Shown here piece after piece: positions 26,264 through 35,140 of a stretch of 64,000 bases of DNA. Origin of the DNA: Coprococcus_C hominis (lineage in GTDB: Bacteria > Bacillota > Clostridia > Lachnospirales > Lachnospiraceae). The position numbers were made by a program, and so were the translations under genes. How positions within the stretch are numbered: position 1 is the first letter of the stretch; every line of letters begins with the position of its first letter. The notes beneath the pieces are model-generated. The model was not told the DNA's origin. It ran no database searches and worked only from the letters and a program-made list of their open reading frames with translations. The stretch lies in NCBI RefSeq assembly GCF_020687505.1, contig NZ_JAJEQT010000009.1; one strand, 5' to 3'.

Positions 26264-26698
26264 ATGAAAATATCAACAAAGGGAAGGTATGCACTTCGCC
26301 TGATGCTGGATCTTGCAGTCTATAACACGGGAGAACCGATCAGTTTAAAAGACGTTGCAAAGAGGCAGAATATATCTGAAAAATATATGGAGCAGATTAT
26401 TTCTGTATTGAACAAGGCGGGATTTGTACGCGGAATCCGAGGTGCGCAGGGGGGATATCTGCTTTCGCGTGCACCGAAGGATTATACAGTCGGTATGATC
26501 TTACGATTGACGGAAGGCGAGCTTGCCCCGGTTGCCTGTGTTGGACAAAATCCAATTGACTGTGACAGAAGAAGCAGCTGCGTAACGGTTCGTATCTGGG
26601 AGAAACTGTACGATGCGATATCGGAAGTCGTAGACAATATTACCTTGCAGGATCTGGTCGATTGGCACAACGAGCAATCAGATCAATACATGATATAA
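26264..26698 (+). CDS. Rrf2-family regulator, IscR-like with three cysteines
   Basis: A 144-residue winged-helix regulator starting MKISTKGRYALRLMLDLA, with recognition helix region LKDVAKRQNISEKYMEQII and the wing GFVRGIRGAQGGYLL. Cys92, Cys100 and Cys106 lie where IscR has its [2Fe-2S] ligands (92, 98, 104), so it could bind an iron-sulfur cluster; CymR lacks these. No isc or suf operon follows. The genes nearby point to cysteine or iron-sulfur control. A twin palindrome in its own promoter suggests autoregulation. Confidence 0.88.
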   Translation: MKISTKGRYALRLMLDLAVYNTGEPISLKDVAKRQNISEKYMEQIISVLNKAGFVRGIRGAQGGYLLSRAPKDYTVGMILRLTEGELAPVACVGQNPIDCDRRSSCVTVRIWEKLYDAISEVVDNITLQDLVDWHNEQSDQYMI

Positions 26699-26703
26699 TA
26701 ATT

Positions 26704-26762
26704 CCGTCATGCAAATAAGCAGCGAGGCTGCTTGCAGACGGAGCTGCTTATTTATATGACGG
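26704..26762. repeat. Long inverted repeat after the Rrf2 gene
   Basis: The arms 26704-26723 and 26743-26762 match at 18 of 20 positions. An alternative small hairpin, AGCAG..CTGCT, lies in the left half and would compete with it. No T run follows, so it is not a standard intrinsic terminator. Confidence 0.65.
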
Positions 26763-26823
26763 ATAAACAGACATAAGCATGAAGGACGATAGTCCGGAAT
26801 GCGCATGGCTGTTACGATTTCGG

Positions 26824-26968
26824 GAGTTCGAAGAACGGAGAAATCGTGATTATTATATGTAATGTATAATGATAATCACGAGTTCGAAGAACGGAGAAAT
26901 CGTGATTATTATATGTAATGTATAATGATAATCACGAGTTCGAAGAACGGAGAAATCGTGATTATTAT
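26824..26968. repeat. 56-bp tandem repeat, 2.6 copies, before the GH3 gene
   Basis: Copies start at 26824, 26880 and 26936; the first two look identical and the third is cut at 26968, where the coding sequence begins. Each full unit carries GGAG, then GTG five bases later, then TAA seven codons on, and ends in a hairpin CGTGATTAT ... ATAATCACG. The third unit's GGAG/GTG/ATG leads into the GH3 frame, so the repeat duplicates a translation start region. Confidence 0.9.
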
Positions 26969-28217
26969 GAATAAGACGGAATCGTGTTCAATGATGCATC
27001 GGCATAAAAAAATTATATATGGAATATTGATCATCTGTATGGTGTTTTTCGGTATTTTCGGTTCGGGAAATCTTCTCCGGGATGGAGAACGTACTTCATC
27101 GGAACCGGGGGATACGGAAGAAACAGCTACGACACAAGTCCCTGTGACCACAGAGCAGACGGCAGGCGAAGAGACACACACGACTTCAGATGCACAAATG
27201 ACGGTGCTTGATGTGCGGATACAGGACAAGATCCAGACGATGAGTCTGGAAGAAAAGGTCGGACAGATGTTCTTTGTAAAAAATGATGGACGCTTCGGAC
27301 CGGATGAGCTAACGCAATATCCGGTTGGGGGCATTATTTTGTTTGCGGGAGATTTGGCTGGGGAGACGGCAGATTCCCTGACGGAGAAGATCCAGTCCTT
27401 TCAGGAGGCTTCTGATATTCCTTTGCTAATTGGAACGGACGAAGAAGGCGGTACGGTGACGCGTGTCAGCCGTTACAGTGCACTGGCAGATCACACCTTT
27501 GCATCACCGAGATCCATCTATGCGTCGGGCGGTATGGATGCAATCAGAAAGGATACGGAAGAAAAAACAAAGCTGCTTCTATCGTATGGCATCAATGTGA
27601 ACTTCGCACCGGTCTGTGATCTGTCCGGAGATGCGAGTGATTTTATCTATCCCCGTGCGTTTGGAGATGATCCGCAGGAGACGGCAGAGTACGTCGATAC
27701 CGTTGTCACGACGATGCGGAAGGCACAGATTGGAACGGTGTTGAAGCATTTCCCGGGGTACGGTAGTAATGGAGACACGCATGTGAACCAGATCGAGGAT
27801 ACGCGAACGTATGAGCAGTTTGTGACGCGGGATTATATACCGTTTGAGGCGGGCGTAAATGCTGGCGCGGACTGTATTTTAGTTAGCCACAATGTAGTTG
27901 CAGCAATCGATGATGAATATCCGGCATCGCTATCGGAGAAGGTGCACGAGGAGATACGGAACGTGCTGCAGTTTGATGGTGTGGTAATCACCGATGATCT
28001 GATGATGAGTGGCGTATCTGCGGGATATGATCTGGACGAGGCGGCGGTGCAGGCGGTCAAAGCCGGAAATGATATGCTGCTTTCCACGAATTATCAGGAG
28101 CAGATCAAAGCCGTCATACAGGCAGTCAAAGATGGAGAAATTGACGAGGCACAGATTGATGCGGCAGTTGCGCGCGTGCTGAAATGGAAGAATCAGTTAG
28201 GATTTGAGATATTTTAG
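26967..28217 (+). CDS. nagZ: Beta-N-acetylhexosaminidase, GH3 (NagZ-like), membrane-anchored
   Basis: A 416-residue glycosidase. A membrane helix at about 16-36 and a Thr/Glu-rich linker to about 75 place the catalytic domain outside the cell. GH3 signatures follow: GTDEEGGTVTR, LKHFPGYGSNGDTHV (the NagZ-type motif with the His/Asp catalytic loop) and VVITDDLMM with the nucleophile Asp. It probably removes GlcNAc from cell-wall fragments. The start is uncertain: ATG 26967 is given, but GTG 26958, five bases after GGAG, may be better. The gene starts within the third copy of a 56-bp tandem repeat. Neighbouring DNA-repair-type genes follow after 23 bp. Confidence 0.9.
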   Translation: MNKTESCSMMHRHKKIIYGILIICMVFFGIFGSGNLLRDGERTSSEPGDTEETATTQVPVTTEQTAGEETHTTSDAQMTVLDVRIQDKIQTMSLEEKVGQMFFVKNDGRFGPDELTQYPVGGIILFAGDLAGETADSLTEKIQSFQEASDIPLLIGTDEEGGTVTRVSRYSALADHTFASPRSIYASGGMDAIRKDTEEKTKLLLSYGINVNFAPVCDLSGDASDFIYPRAFGDDPQETAEYVDTVVTTMRKAQIGTVLKHFPGYGSNGDTHVNQIEDTRTYEQFVTRDYIPFEAGVNAGADCILVSHNVVAAIDDEYPASLSEKVHEEIRNVLQFDGVVITDDLMMSGVSAGYDLDEAAVQAVKAGNDMLLSTNYQEQIKAVIQAVKDGEIDEAQIDAAVARVLKWKNQLGFEIF

Positions 28218-28240
28218 GAAATGACAGAAAGGGGTAACGG

Positions 28241-29353
28241 ATGAAGTTAATACATTGTGCGGATATTCATTTGAATTCCTCTCTGTCTACACATCTGGAT
28301 GGAGATAAGCAGAAGCAGCGGAGAACCGAGATTCTGCATACGTTTCTGCGTATGGTGGACTACGCCGCAGAACAATCGGTCGATGGGATTCTCATCGTCG
28401 GAGATCTGTTTGATACGAAGAAGGTTGACCGGGCAACTGGAAACGCGGTGCTGTCTGCAATTACCGGACACCCGGAGATCTTGTTTTTCTATCTGCGTGG
28501 AAATCACGATGCAGATGGGTTCCTGCAGTCGTTGGATGAAATCCCGGATAATCTGAAGTTGTTTGGTGATACATGGCGTTACTATGCGTGGGAAGAAGAT
28601 GGTGCGACAATCGTGATTACCGGTGCGGAAAGCTCTGCACGGAATGCACAGACGTTATATACATCATTAAGGCTTAATCCAAAGCATATTAACCTTGTGA
28701 TGCTGCATGGGCAGGAGACGCCATACGCAAGTGGGGCAGGACAGGATGCGGAACAGATTCCACTTGCTTTATTACAAAATAAAGGAATCGATTATCTGGC
28801 ACTCGGACACATCCATACATATAAGCGTGAGCAGCTCGATGCAAGGGGCATCTACGTGTATCCGGGTTGTTTGGAGGGCAGAGGCTTTGATGAATGTGGC
28901 ATACATGGATTCTGCCTGCTCGAGGTTGATGTGGCACATCATAAGATTCAGGATACATTTGTGCCATTTGCAAGCCGCAGACTGTGGGAGGCATCTGTCG
29001 ATGTAAGCGTGTGTGCATCCGGAGTGGATATTTTAGATGCTATTAAAGAGACATTACAGGAAATGCAGGTGCAGACTGCCGATCTGGTGAAGGTCTGTCT
29101 GACCGGCAGCCTGCCTGTGGGCGTGGAAGTAGATACAGACCTGCTTGCGATGCAGTTGTCACAAATCTATTTCTATGCGAAGGTCGTAGATCATACTGTG
29201 CCGGAGATCGACTATGCCGCATATACGTATGATGCGTCATTAAAGGGTGAATTCGTGCGTCTGGTTCAGGCACAGACTGACCTTTCGGATGAGAAGAAAG
29301 CGAAAATCATTCAAACGGGAATATTGGCGCTTGCCGGGGAGGCGTTCATATGA
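28241..29353 (+). CDS. SbcD/YhaO-like metallophosphoesterase
   Basis: A 370-residue calcineurin-type phosphoesterase. The metal motifs are complete: HCADIHLNS, VGDLFD, RGNHDAD, LHGQE and LALGHIHTYK. A C-terminal domain of about 120 residues follows, as in Mre11/SbcD-type DNA exonucleases. Its last bases overlap the start of the next gene (ATGA), which encodes a matching SMC-like ATPase, so the pair should form a nuclease-ATPase complex like SbcCD or YhaO-YhaN. Substrate and role are inferred from family only. Confidence 0.88.
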   Translation: MKLIHCADIHLNSSLSTHLDGDKQKQRRTEILHTFLRMVDYAAEQSVDGILIVGDLFDTKKVDRATGNAVLSAITGHPEILFFYLRGNHDADGFLQSLDEIPDNLKLFGDTWRYYAWEEDGATIVITGAESSARNAQTLYTSLRLNPKHINLVMLHGQETPYASGAGQDAEQIPLALLQNKGIDYLALGHIHTYKREQLDARGIYVYPGCLEGRGFDECGIHGFCLLEVDVAHHKIQDTFVPFASRRLWEASVDVSVCASGVDILDAIKETLQEMQVQTADLVKVCLTGSLPVGVEVDTDLLAMQLSQIYFYAKVVDHTVPEIDYAAYTYDASLKGEFVRLVQAQTDLSDEKKAKIIQTGILALAGEAFI

Positions 29354-30936
29354 GACTACTGACATGTCATATTGAAAACTTTGGAAAGCTTTCGGATTTC
29401 TCCTATGATTTTGCAGATGGCTACAATGCTTTTGTGCTGCCGAATGGCGCAGGAAAAAGTACATTTGCAGCATTTATCCGCGTGATGTTCTATGGCTTTG
29501 CCGGGGAGACGAAGCGGACGGAACTGGAGAAGGAACGGAAGCGTTATCAGCCGTGGCAGGTCGGTACCTATGGCGGACAGCTTACTTTTACAGCGGATGG
29601 GAAATATTATCTGCTGTCGCGTGTCTTCGGGAAGACGGCAAAGGGAGATTCCTTCCGGTTACAGGATGCGAATACGCTGCTTGACAGTACAGATTTCACC
29701 GAACAGATCGGACAGGAGTTATTCGGAATCGATGCGGAGTCTTTTATGCGGACCATCTATATCGGACAGGCGGAATGTGCGGCATTTGCAGCGACAGACA
29801 GCGTGAGTGCGAAGCTCGGCGATCAGATGGAAGAGACCGAAGATATGGCAAGTTATGACGTGGCAAATAAAAAGCTTGCCGATGCGATCAACCAGATGTC
29901 GGATAAACGGAGCACCGGAAAACTTGCGAAGCTTGAACGGGAAGCACACGTGCTTGCACAGGAATTACGGGCAAAAACGGTAGTGCAGGAAGCGTTAGAT
30001 ACGGTTTCAAGCCAGTTGACGGCGGTCAAAGTGCGTTGGAATGCGTGCTTGGCGGGGAAGCTACCGGAGGAAACCGAAGAGAAAGAAGCTGCAAGCCCAT
30101 CCGGGCAGGAACTGGCAGATACCTTGCAGCAAAGAAGAAATGAAAAAAACGAACAGCGGAAATATAAAGGAATCACAGGTATCGTCTTAGGATTGCTTGT
30201 GATTATATATGCGCTGCTTGCGGCAGGCAAAGGGTATCGTATGTTAATCCTTATCTGTGGTGGATTCAGTATGATTGCAGGCGCATGTATGCTGCTTGGG
30301 TATGCAATCGGCAGGAAGAAACGCCAGCCAGAGTCAAAACCTGTACAGCCAAAGCCGCTTTCGGAGGAACAGCAGAAACAGCGGGCATCGGAGATGGAGA
30401 CGCTGTCGAGACAGATCCTGCAATACAGCCGGAGACTTGATGAGTTGGAGAGCGAGTCTGACACACTGACGGAAAAGGAAAGAAAATTGCAATCTCTTAA
30501 TGAAGAATTGATTACGCTTCGGGAAAAATGTGATATAATACAAAAGACTAAGGCTTTTTTGACACAGGCAAAGGAAAATTACGGTGCACGTTATCAGAAA
30601 CCGGTTATGGATGCATTCCGGAGGTATTACCGGATGTTATCAGGTGAAGACGGAACAGCGTATGGACTTACGGCGACGTTCGAGATGGAGAGGCAGGAGC
30701 AGGGAATGTACCGGGATATGGGATATTTCAGCCGGGGATATCAGGATATGACCGGTTTGTGTATGCGTCTTGCATTTGCGGATGCCATGTACCGGGAGGA
30801 AAAGCCGTTTCTGATTCTGGATGATCCGTTTGTGAATCTCGATGAGGAAAAAATAGAGCATGGAAAAGCATTTATAAGAGAAATCGCAAAGGAATATCAG
30901 GTGATTTATTTCACCTGTCACGAAAGCCGCGCGTGA
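29350..30936 (+). CDS. YhaN/SbcC-like AAA ATPase with two central membrane helices
   Basis: A 528-residue ATPase of SMC/Rad50 design. The N-terminal half has Walker A PNGAGKST at 31-38. The C-terminal half has a signature-like SRGYQDMTGLCMRLA and Walker B PFLILDDPFVNLDEEK, then TCHE. Coiled-coil segments lie at about 185-270 and 335-410. Between them, where Rad50 proteins have a long coil and hook, sit two hydrophobic helices (about 274-292 and 298-320) and a basic segment. YhaN proteins are usually near 900-1000 residues and also carry such helices. It is coupled to the upstream phosphoesterase by a 4-bp overlap. Confidence 0.85.
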   Translation: MRLLTCHIENFGKLSDFSYDFADGYNAFVLPNGAGKSTFAAFIRVMFYGFAGETKRTELEKERKRYQPWQVGTYGGQLTFTADGKYYLLSRVFGKTAKGDSFRLQDANTLLDSTDFTEQIGQELFGIDAESFMRTIYIGQAECAAFAATDSVSAKLGDQMEETEDMASYDVANKKLADAINQMSDKRSTGKLAKLEREAHVLAQELRAKTVVQEALDTVSSQLTAVKVRWNACLAGKLPEETEEKEAASPSGQELADTLQQRRNEKNEQRKYKGITGIVLGLLVIIYALLAAGKGYRMLILICGGFSMIAGACMLLGYAIGRKKRQPESKPVQPKPLSEEQQKQRASEMETLSRQILQYSRRLDELESESDTLTEKERKLQSLNEELITLREKCDIIQKTKAFLTQAKENYGARYQKPVMDAFRRYYRMLSGEDGTAYGLTATFEMERQEQGMYRDMGYFSRGYQDMTGLCMRLAFADAMYREEKPFLILDDPFVNLDEEKIEHGKAFIREIAKEYQVIYFTCHESRA

Positions 30937-30950
30937 TAAAGGGGTATACT

Positions 30951-31691
30951 ATGTACACATATAATAAAAAAGTTCTTTTTTCAGATGTTGATGCAACAAG
31001 AAGAATGTCGTTTGGGAGTCTGATGGATGCCATGCAGGATTGTGTCAACATCAATTCCGAGTCGGTAGGCAGAGGCATTGACTATATGCTTGAGCATAAG
31101 CGGACCTGGTTCGCAATCGGTTGGAATATTGAGATCCGCCGTATTCCGAAGATGTTCGAGGAGATAAGCGTGAAGACCTGGGCGTATGAATTTGCGACAT
31201 CCATCGGCTATCGTAATGTCATTGTGACAGATGAGAATGGCGAGGATATTGTCTGTGCCGATTCGATGTGGACACTCATGGATATGGAGACGAAGCATCC
31301 GGTTCGGATTGAAGAAGAGGATGCAAAGGGATATGAGATCAGACCGCGGTATCCGATGGAAAGATGCGGTAGAAAGATCCGTCTGCCGAAGGAATTCGAG
31401 GTTGTTGACACAGTAGTTGTGCCAAAAGCCGACATCGATTACAACGGACATATGAGTAACGCAAAATATATCCTGCTTGCCAATGAATATCTCGAGGATA
31501 TCACGCGTGTCAGCCGGATCCGCGTGGAATATAAGAGTCAGGCGAGGTACAGGGAGACGCTTGTGATCGAGCGGGCAATACAGGAGATCGAAGCGGAAGC
31601 CGGAACGGAAACACATGTGATCATCAAGATGAGCGGCAAAGAAGCGGGTGACGTGAAGGCGGTTGTTGATTACCGGCTGACAGAAGCGTAG
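30951..31691 (+). CDS. Acyl-ACP thioesterase (FatA/FatB-type, double hotdog)
   Basis: A 246-residue cytoplasmic enzyme that releases fatty acids from acyl carrier protein. The first hotdog starts VLFSDVDATRRMSFGSLMDAMQD and the second contains the catalytic block DIDYNGHMSNAKYI (Asp, Asn and His). The start was set at ATG 30951 because AAAGGGG lies 6 bases upstream; the longer GTG start at 30933 overlaps the previous gene. It is in a close-packed run with the ATPase gene before and cdd after. Confidence 0.92.
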   Translation: MYTYNKKVLFSDVDATRRMSFGSLMDAMQDCVNINSESVGRGIDYMLEHKRTWFAIGWNIEIRRIPKMFEEISVKTWAYEFATSIGYRNVIVTDENGEDIVCADSMWTLMDMETKHPVRIEEEDAKGYEIRPRYPMERCGRKIRLPKEFEVVDTVVVPKADIDYNGHMSNAKYILLANEYLEDITRVSRIRVEYKSQARYRETLVIERAIQEIEAEAGTETHVIIKMSGKEAGDVKAVVDYRLTEA

Positions 31692-31741
31692 GAGTGGCGT
31701 ACCGCGAATCATAATTTACAAAATACAGGATAAGGCAGTAT

Positions 31742-32179
31742 ATGAAATTAGAAAAGAAAAAGATACAAAATCTGATCCGGATTGCAGCGGATGCACGGAA
31801 GTTTTCGTATGCACCGTATTCGCACTTTGCGGTCGGGGCGGCATTGCTTGGGGCAGATGCGAAGATATACACCGGATGCAATATTGAGAACGCAGCATTT
31901 ACACCGGGAAACTGTGCAGAGCGGACAGCCATCTTCAAGGCTGTGAGTGAAGGCTGCAGGGAATTTTCGGCAATCGCGATCGTAGGCGGGAAACTTGACG
32001 AAGATGCGCTTGCGCAGACCGGATACACTGCACCATGCGGTGTGTGCAGACAGGTGCTGCGGGAGTTCGTTAATCCGTCCGCATTTGCCGTGATTTTAGC
32101 ACGTACAATAGAGGCGTATAAGGTATATACATTGGAAGAACTGCTTCCGGAAAGCTTTGGACCGGAGAATTTGAAATAG
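31742..32179 (+). CDS. cdd: Cytidine deaminase
   Basis: A 145-residue zinc enzyme that converts cytidine and deoxycytidine to uridine forms. The zinc and catalytic motifs are complete: CNIENAAFTPGNCAERTA (Cys-Ala-Glu) and APCGVCRQVL (two Cys). Length is normal. The gene lies 50 bp after the thioesterase and 19 bp before the M16 protease, inside one long rightward run. Confidence 0.95.
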   Translation: MKLEKKKIQNLIRIAADARKFSYAPYSHFAVGAALLGADAKIYTGCNIENAAFTPGNCAERTAIFKAVSEGCREFSAIAIVGGKLDEDALAQTGYTAPCGVCRQVLREFVNPSAFAVILARTIEAYKVYTLEELLPESFGPENLK

Positions 32180-32198
32180 ATGATGGAGGATGAATCGT

Positions 32199-35117
32199 TT
32201 GAGTAAATTAGAGAATCTGACCGCATATACGGTAGTGGAAAAGAAGGAATTGAAGGAAGTTAATGGATACGGATATATCCTGTCCCACAATAAGACAAAG
32301 GCACGTGTGGCTGTGATTGAGAATGATGATACGAACAAAGTATTTACAATCGGTTTCCGGACACCGCCAGCCGACGATACAGGTGTGCCACATATCACAG
32401 AACATTCGGTGCTTTGCGGTTCCAGAAAATTTCCGGTCAAGGATCCGTTCGTGGAGCTTTGCAAAGGAAGTCTGAATACATTCTTAAATGCAATGACTTA
32501 TTCGGACAAGACAGTATATCCGCTTGCAAGTCTGAATGAGAAGGATTTTCATAATCTGATGCATGTCTATATGGATGCCGTTTTTTATCCGAATATGTAT
32601 GAGAAGAAAGAGATCATGATGCAGGAGGGCTGGCATTATGAGATCGATGAGGAGACCGGGGAGCTCACGTATAACGGTGTTGTATTTAACGAGATGAAGG
32701 GCGTGTATTCCTCATCGGAACAGCAGCTTTACCGAATTATTGAGAAATCACTGCTTCCACATACTGCATATGGTTTTGAATCGGGTGGAGATCCGGAGGC
32801 AATTCCGAACCTGACACAGGAGGATTTTATTGCGTTTCATAAGCGGTATTATCATCCGAGCAACAGTTATATCTATCTGTATGGCGATATGGATGCAGAG
32901 GCGGAACTTCGGTTTATCGACGAGGAGTATTTACAGAACTTTGATTATTTAGAGATTGATTCTGCATTGACCGATGAGCCAGCGTTTGAGAAGCCGGTAG
33001 AGGTACGGGAATATTATTCCATCGCAGAGAATGAATCCGAGCAGGACAACACTTATCTGACATACAACACAGTTGTTGGAACAAGTGCGGATAAAAAGTT
33101 ATGTACTGCATTTTCGATTCTTGAATATGCCTTGCTGTCGGCACCGGGCGCACCGCTCAAAAAGGCATTGATTGATGCCGGGCTTGGCAAGGATATTCTG
33201 TCATCCTTTGATGACGGTATCAAACAGCCGAACTTCTCAATCATTGCAAAGAATGCGAATGCAGAAGATTTAGAACGATTTATACAGGTGCTTGAGGATA
33301 CGCTTGCTTCCATTGTGGAGCAGGGTATGGATAAGAAATCGCTGCTTGCGGCAATCAATTATTTTGAATTTAAGCATAAGGAAGGAAACTTTGGACGATT
33401 CCCGAAGGGATTGATGCTCGGATTAAATGCATTTTCTACATGGCTTTATGATGATGCGGCAGCGCTTGATCTGTTCAGCCTGAACGATGTGTATGATGCG
33501 TTGAAGCAGGATGTGGAGACCGGATATTTTGAAGCTCTGATCAAGCAGTATATTTTACAGAATACGCACAAGTCATATTGTCTGCTGATGCCAAAGAAGG
33601 GGCTTAATAATGAGATTGCAGAGCGTGAGAAGGCACGGCTTGCGGCATATAAGGAGACACTTTCTGCAGCGGATATCGAGGAGATTCGTGCGAACATGAT
33701 GCATCTGAAGGAGTACCAGAGCTCCGGTGATGCAGAGGAAGACTTGAAGAAGATTCCGATGCTTGCGATCGATGATATCGAGAAGCATGCCAAGAAAATA
33801 AATAACCGTATTCTGGAGATTGAACATGTCAAGGTACTAAGCCATGATATTTTTACAAACGGAATCACGTATCTCAGCCTGAACTTCTGTATGGATGATA
33901 TCGACTATGATAAGTTTCCGGTAATTGCACTTTTGACGGAGATTTTTAAGTATGTGGATACAGAGCATTTCAGTTACAGTGAGTTATCGAACGAGATCAA
34001 TCTGTATACTGGTGGCATTGGATTCAGTACAACGGTCACCAATAAGAAAGAATATGGCGGTTATGTTACACATTTTGTCGTCAGTGCAAAGATGTTGGAT
34101 GCACAGCTCGATAAGGCAATGGAATTGATTGAGGAGATTTTGTTCACCTCGAAGCTTTCGGATAAGAAGCGATTGAAGGAGATTATTGCAGAGACGCGTG
34201 CGGCAATGAAAGACGATCTGCTTGCGAACGGACATACAACAGCGGCGGGACGCGCAACGGCATATATTTCTAAAATAGGTGTTGTGAAAGAACTGACAGA
34301 GGGTGTAGATTATTATATGTATCTGTCAGATCTGGATGATCATTTTGAAGAACGCTATGAGGGACTGGCTGCTGATCTTCAGGAGACGCTCGGTCAGCTT
34401 CTGCGCAGAGATTCCCTGCTCGTGAACTTTACTTCCGATAAGAAGCCGGAGGATACGCTGACTGAGAGTCTGACGAGATTTTCCTGCAAGCTTTCGACAA
34501 GACTGGCGTTTGAGAATGTGAAGGAAATTCCGGTAGTAAAAAAGAACGAGGGCTTTAAGACGGCAAGTCAGGTACAGTATGTAGCGACGGCCGGTAATTT
34601 CTGTGAACGTGGATATGAGTATACCGGCGCTTTGAATGTATTGCAGTGTATCTTCTCATACGATTATCTGTGGATCAATGTGCGTGTGAAGGGTGGTGCT
34701 TATGGCTGTATGTGCAGCTTCAATCGAAGCGGTAACGCATATTTTACATCCTACCGTGATCCAAATCTGTTGGAGACATACGAGATCTATAAGGAGGCAC
34801 CGGACTATGTGAGAAGCTTTGAAGCAGACGAAAGAGACATGATGAAATATATCATCGGTGCGATCAGTAGGATGGATTCACCGCTTACACCATCCGCAGA
34901 TGGCAATTTCAGTCTGATCTGTTATCTGATGGGAATCGACGATGCAGACTTGCAGCGGACAAGAGATGAAGTGCTTGGCGCAACCCCGGAAGTAATCCGT
35001 GGACTTGCCGGATATGTGGAAGCAGCTGTCGATGGAGATGTGATCTGTGCAATCGGTGATGAAGCGCGGATCGAAGATGCGAAGGATGCATTTACAGAAG
35101 TAAAGAGCGTATTTTAG
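32199..35117 (+). CDS. M16C metalloprotease (PreP/Cym1-like presequence protease type)
   Basis: A 972-residue zinc peptidase of the inverzincin group. The motif VPHITEHSVLCGS supplies HxxEH (His65, Glu68, His69) and the distal Glu is in VFNEMKG. Four M16 half-domains are joined in one chain, as in PreP, and form a closed chamber that degrades peptides. A TTG start at 32199 was chosen because GGAGGA lies 8 bases upstream, while the ATG at 32190 overlaps that site. It is followed by era after 23 bp. Confidence 0.9.
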   Translation: MSKLENLTAYTVVEKKELKEVNGYGYILSHNKTKARVAVIENDDTNKVFTIGFRTPPADDTGVPHITEHSVLCGSRKFPVKDPFVELCKGSLNTFLNAMTYSDKTVYPLASLNEKDFHNLMHVYMDAVFYPNMYEKKEIMMQEGWHYEIDEETGELTYNGVVFNEMKGVYSSSEQQLYRIIEKSLLPHTAYGFESGGDPEAIPNLTQEDFIAFHKRYYHPSNSYIYLYGDMDAEAELRFIDEEYLQNFDYLEIDSALTDEPAFEKPVEVREYYSIAENESEQDNTYLTYNTVVGTSADKKLCTAFSILEYALLSAPGAPLKKALIDAGLGKDILSSFDDGIKQPNFSIIAKNANAEDLERFIQVLEDTLASIVEQGMDKKSLLAAINYFEFKHKEGNFGRFPKGLMLGLNAFSTWLYDDAAALDLFSLNDVYDALKQDVETGYFEALIKQYILQNTHKSYCLLMPKKGLNNEIAEREKARLAAYKETLSAADIEEIRANMMHLKEYQSSGDAEEDLKKIPMLAIDDIEKHAKKINNRILEIEHVKVLSHDIFTNGITYLSLNFCMDDIDYDKFPVIALLTEIFKYVDTEHFSYSELSNEINLYTGGIGFSTTVTNKKEYGGYVTHFVVSAKMLDAQLDKAMELIEEILFTSKLSDKKRLKEIIAETRAAMKDDLLANGHTTAAGRATAYISKIGVVKELTEGVDYYMYLSDLDDHFEERYEGLAADLQETLGQLLRRDSLLVNFTSDKKPEDTLTESLTRFSCKLSTRLAFENVKEIPVVKKNEGFKTASQVQYVATAGNFCERGYEYTGALNVLQCIFSYDYLWINVRVKGGAYGCMCSFNRSGNAYFTSYRDPNLLETYEIYKEAPDYVRSFEADERDMMKYIIGAISRMDSPLTPSADGNFSLICYLMGIDDADLQRTRDEVLGATPEVIRGLAGYVEAAVDGDVICAIGDEARIEDAKDAFTEVKSVF

Positions 35118-35140
35118 GTAGAACATACAGGGAGAAACAT

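Noticed and set aside
26824..26968. CRISPR-like array suggested by regular repeats
   Set aside because: The units are contiguous 56-bp tandem copies with no spacers between them and no cas genes nearby.
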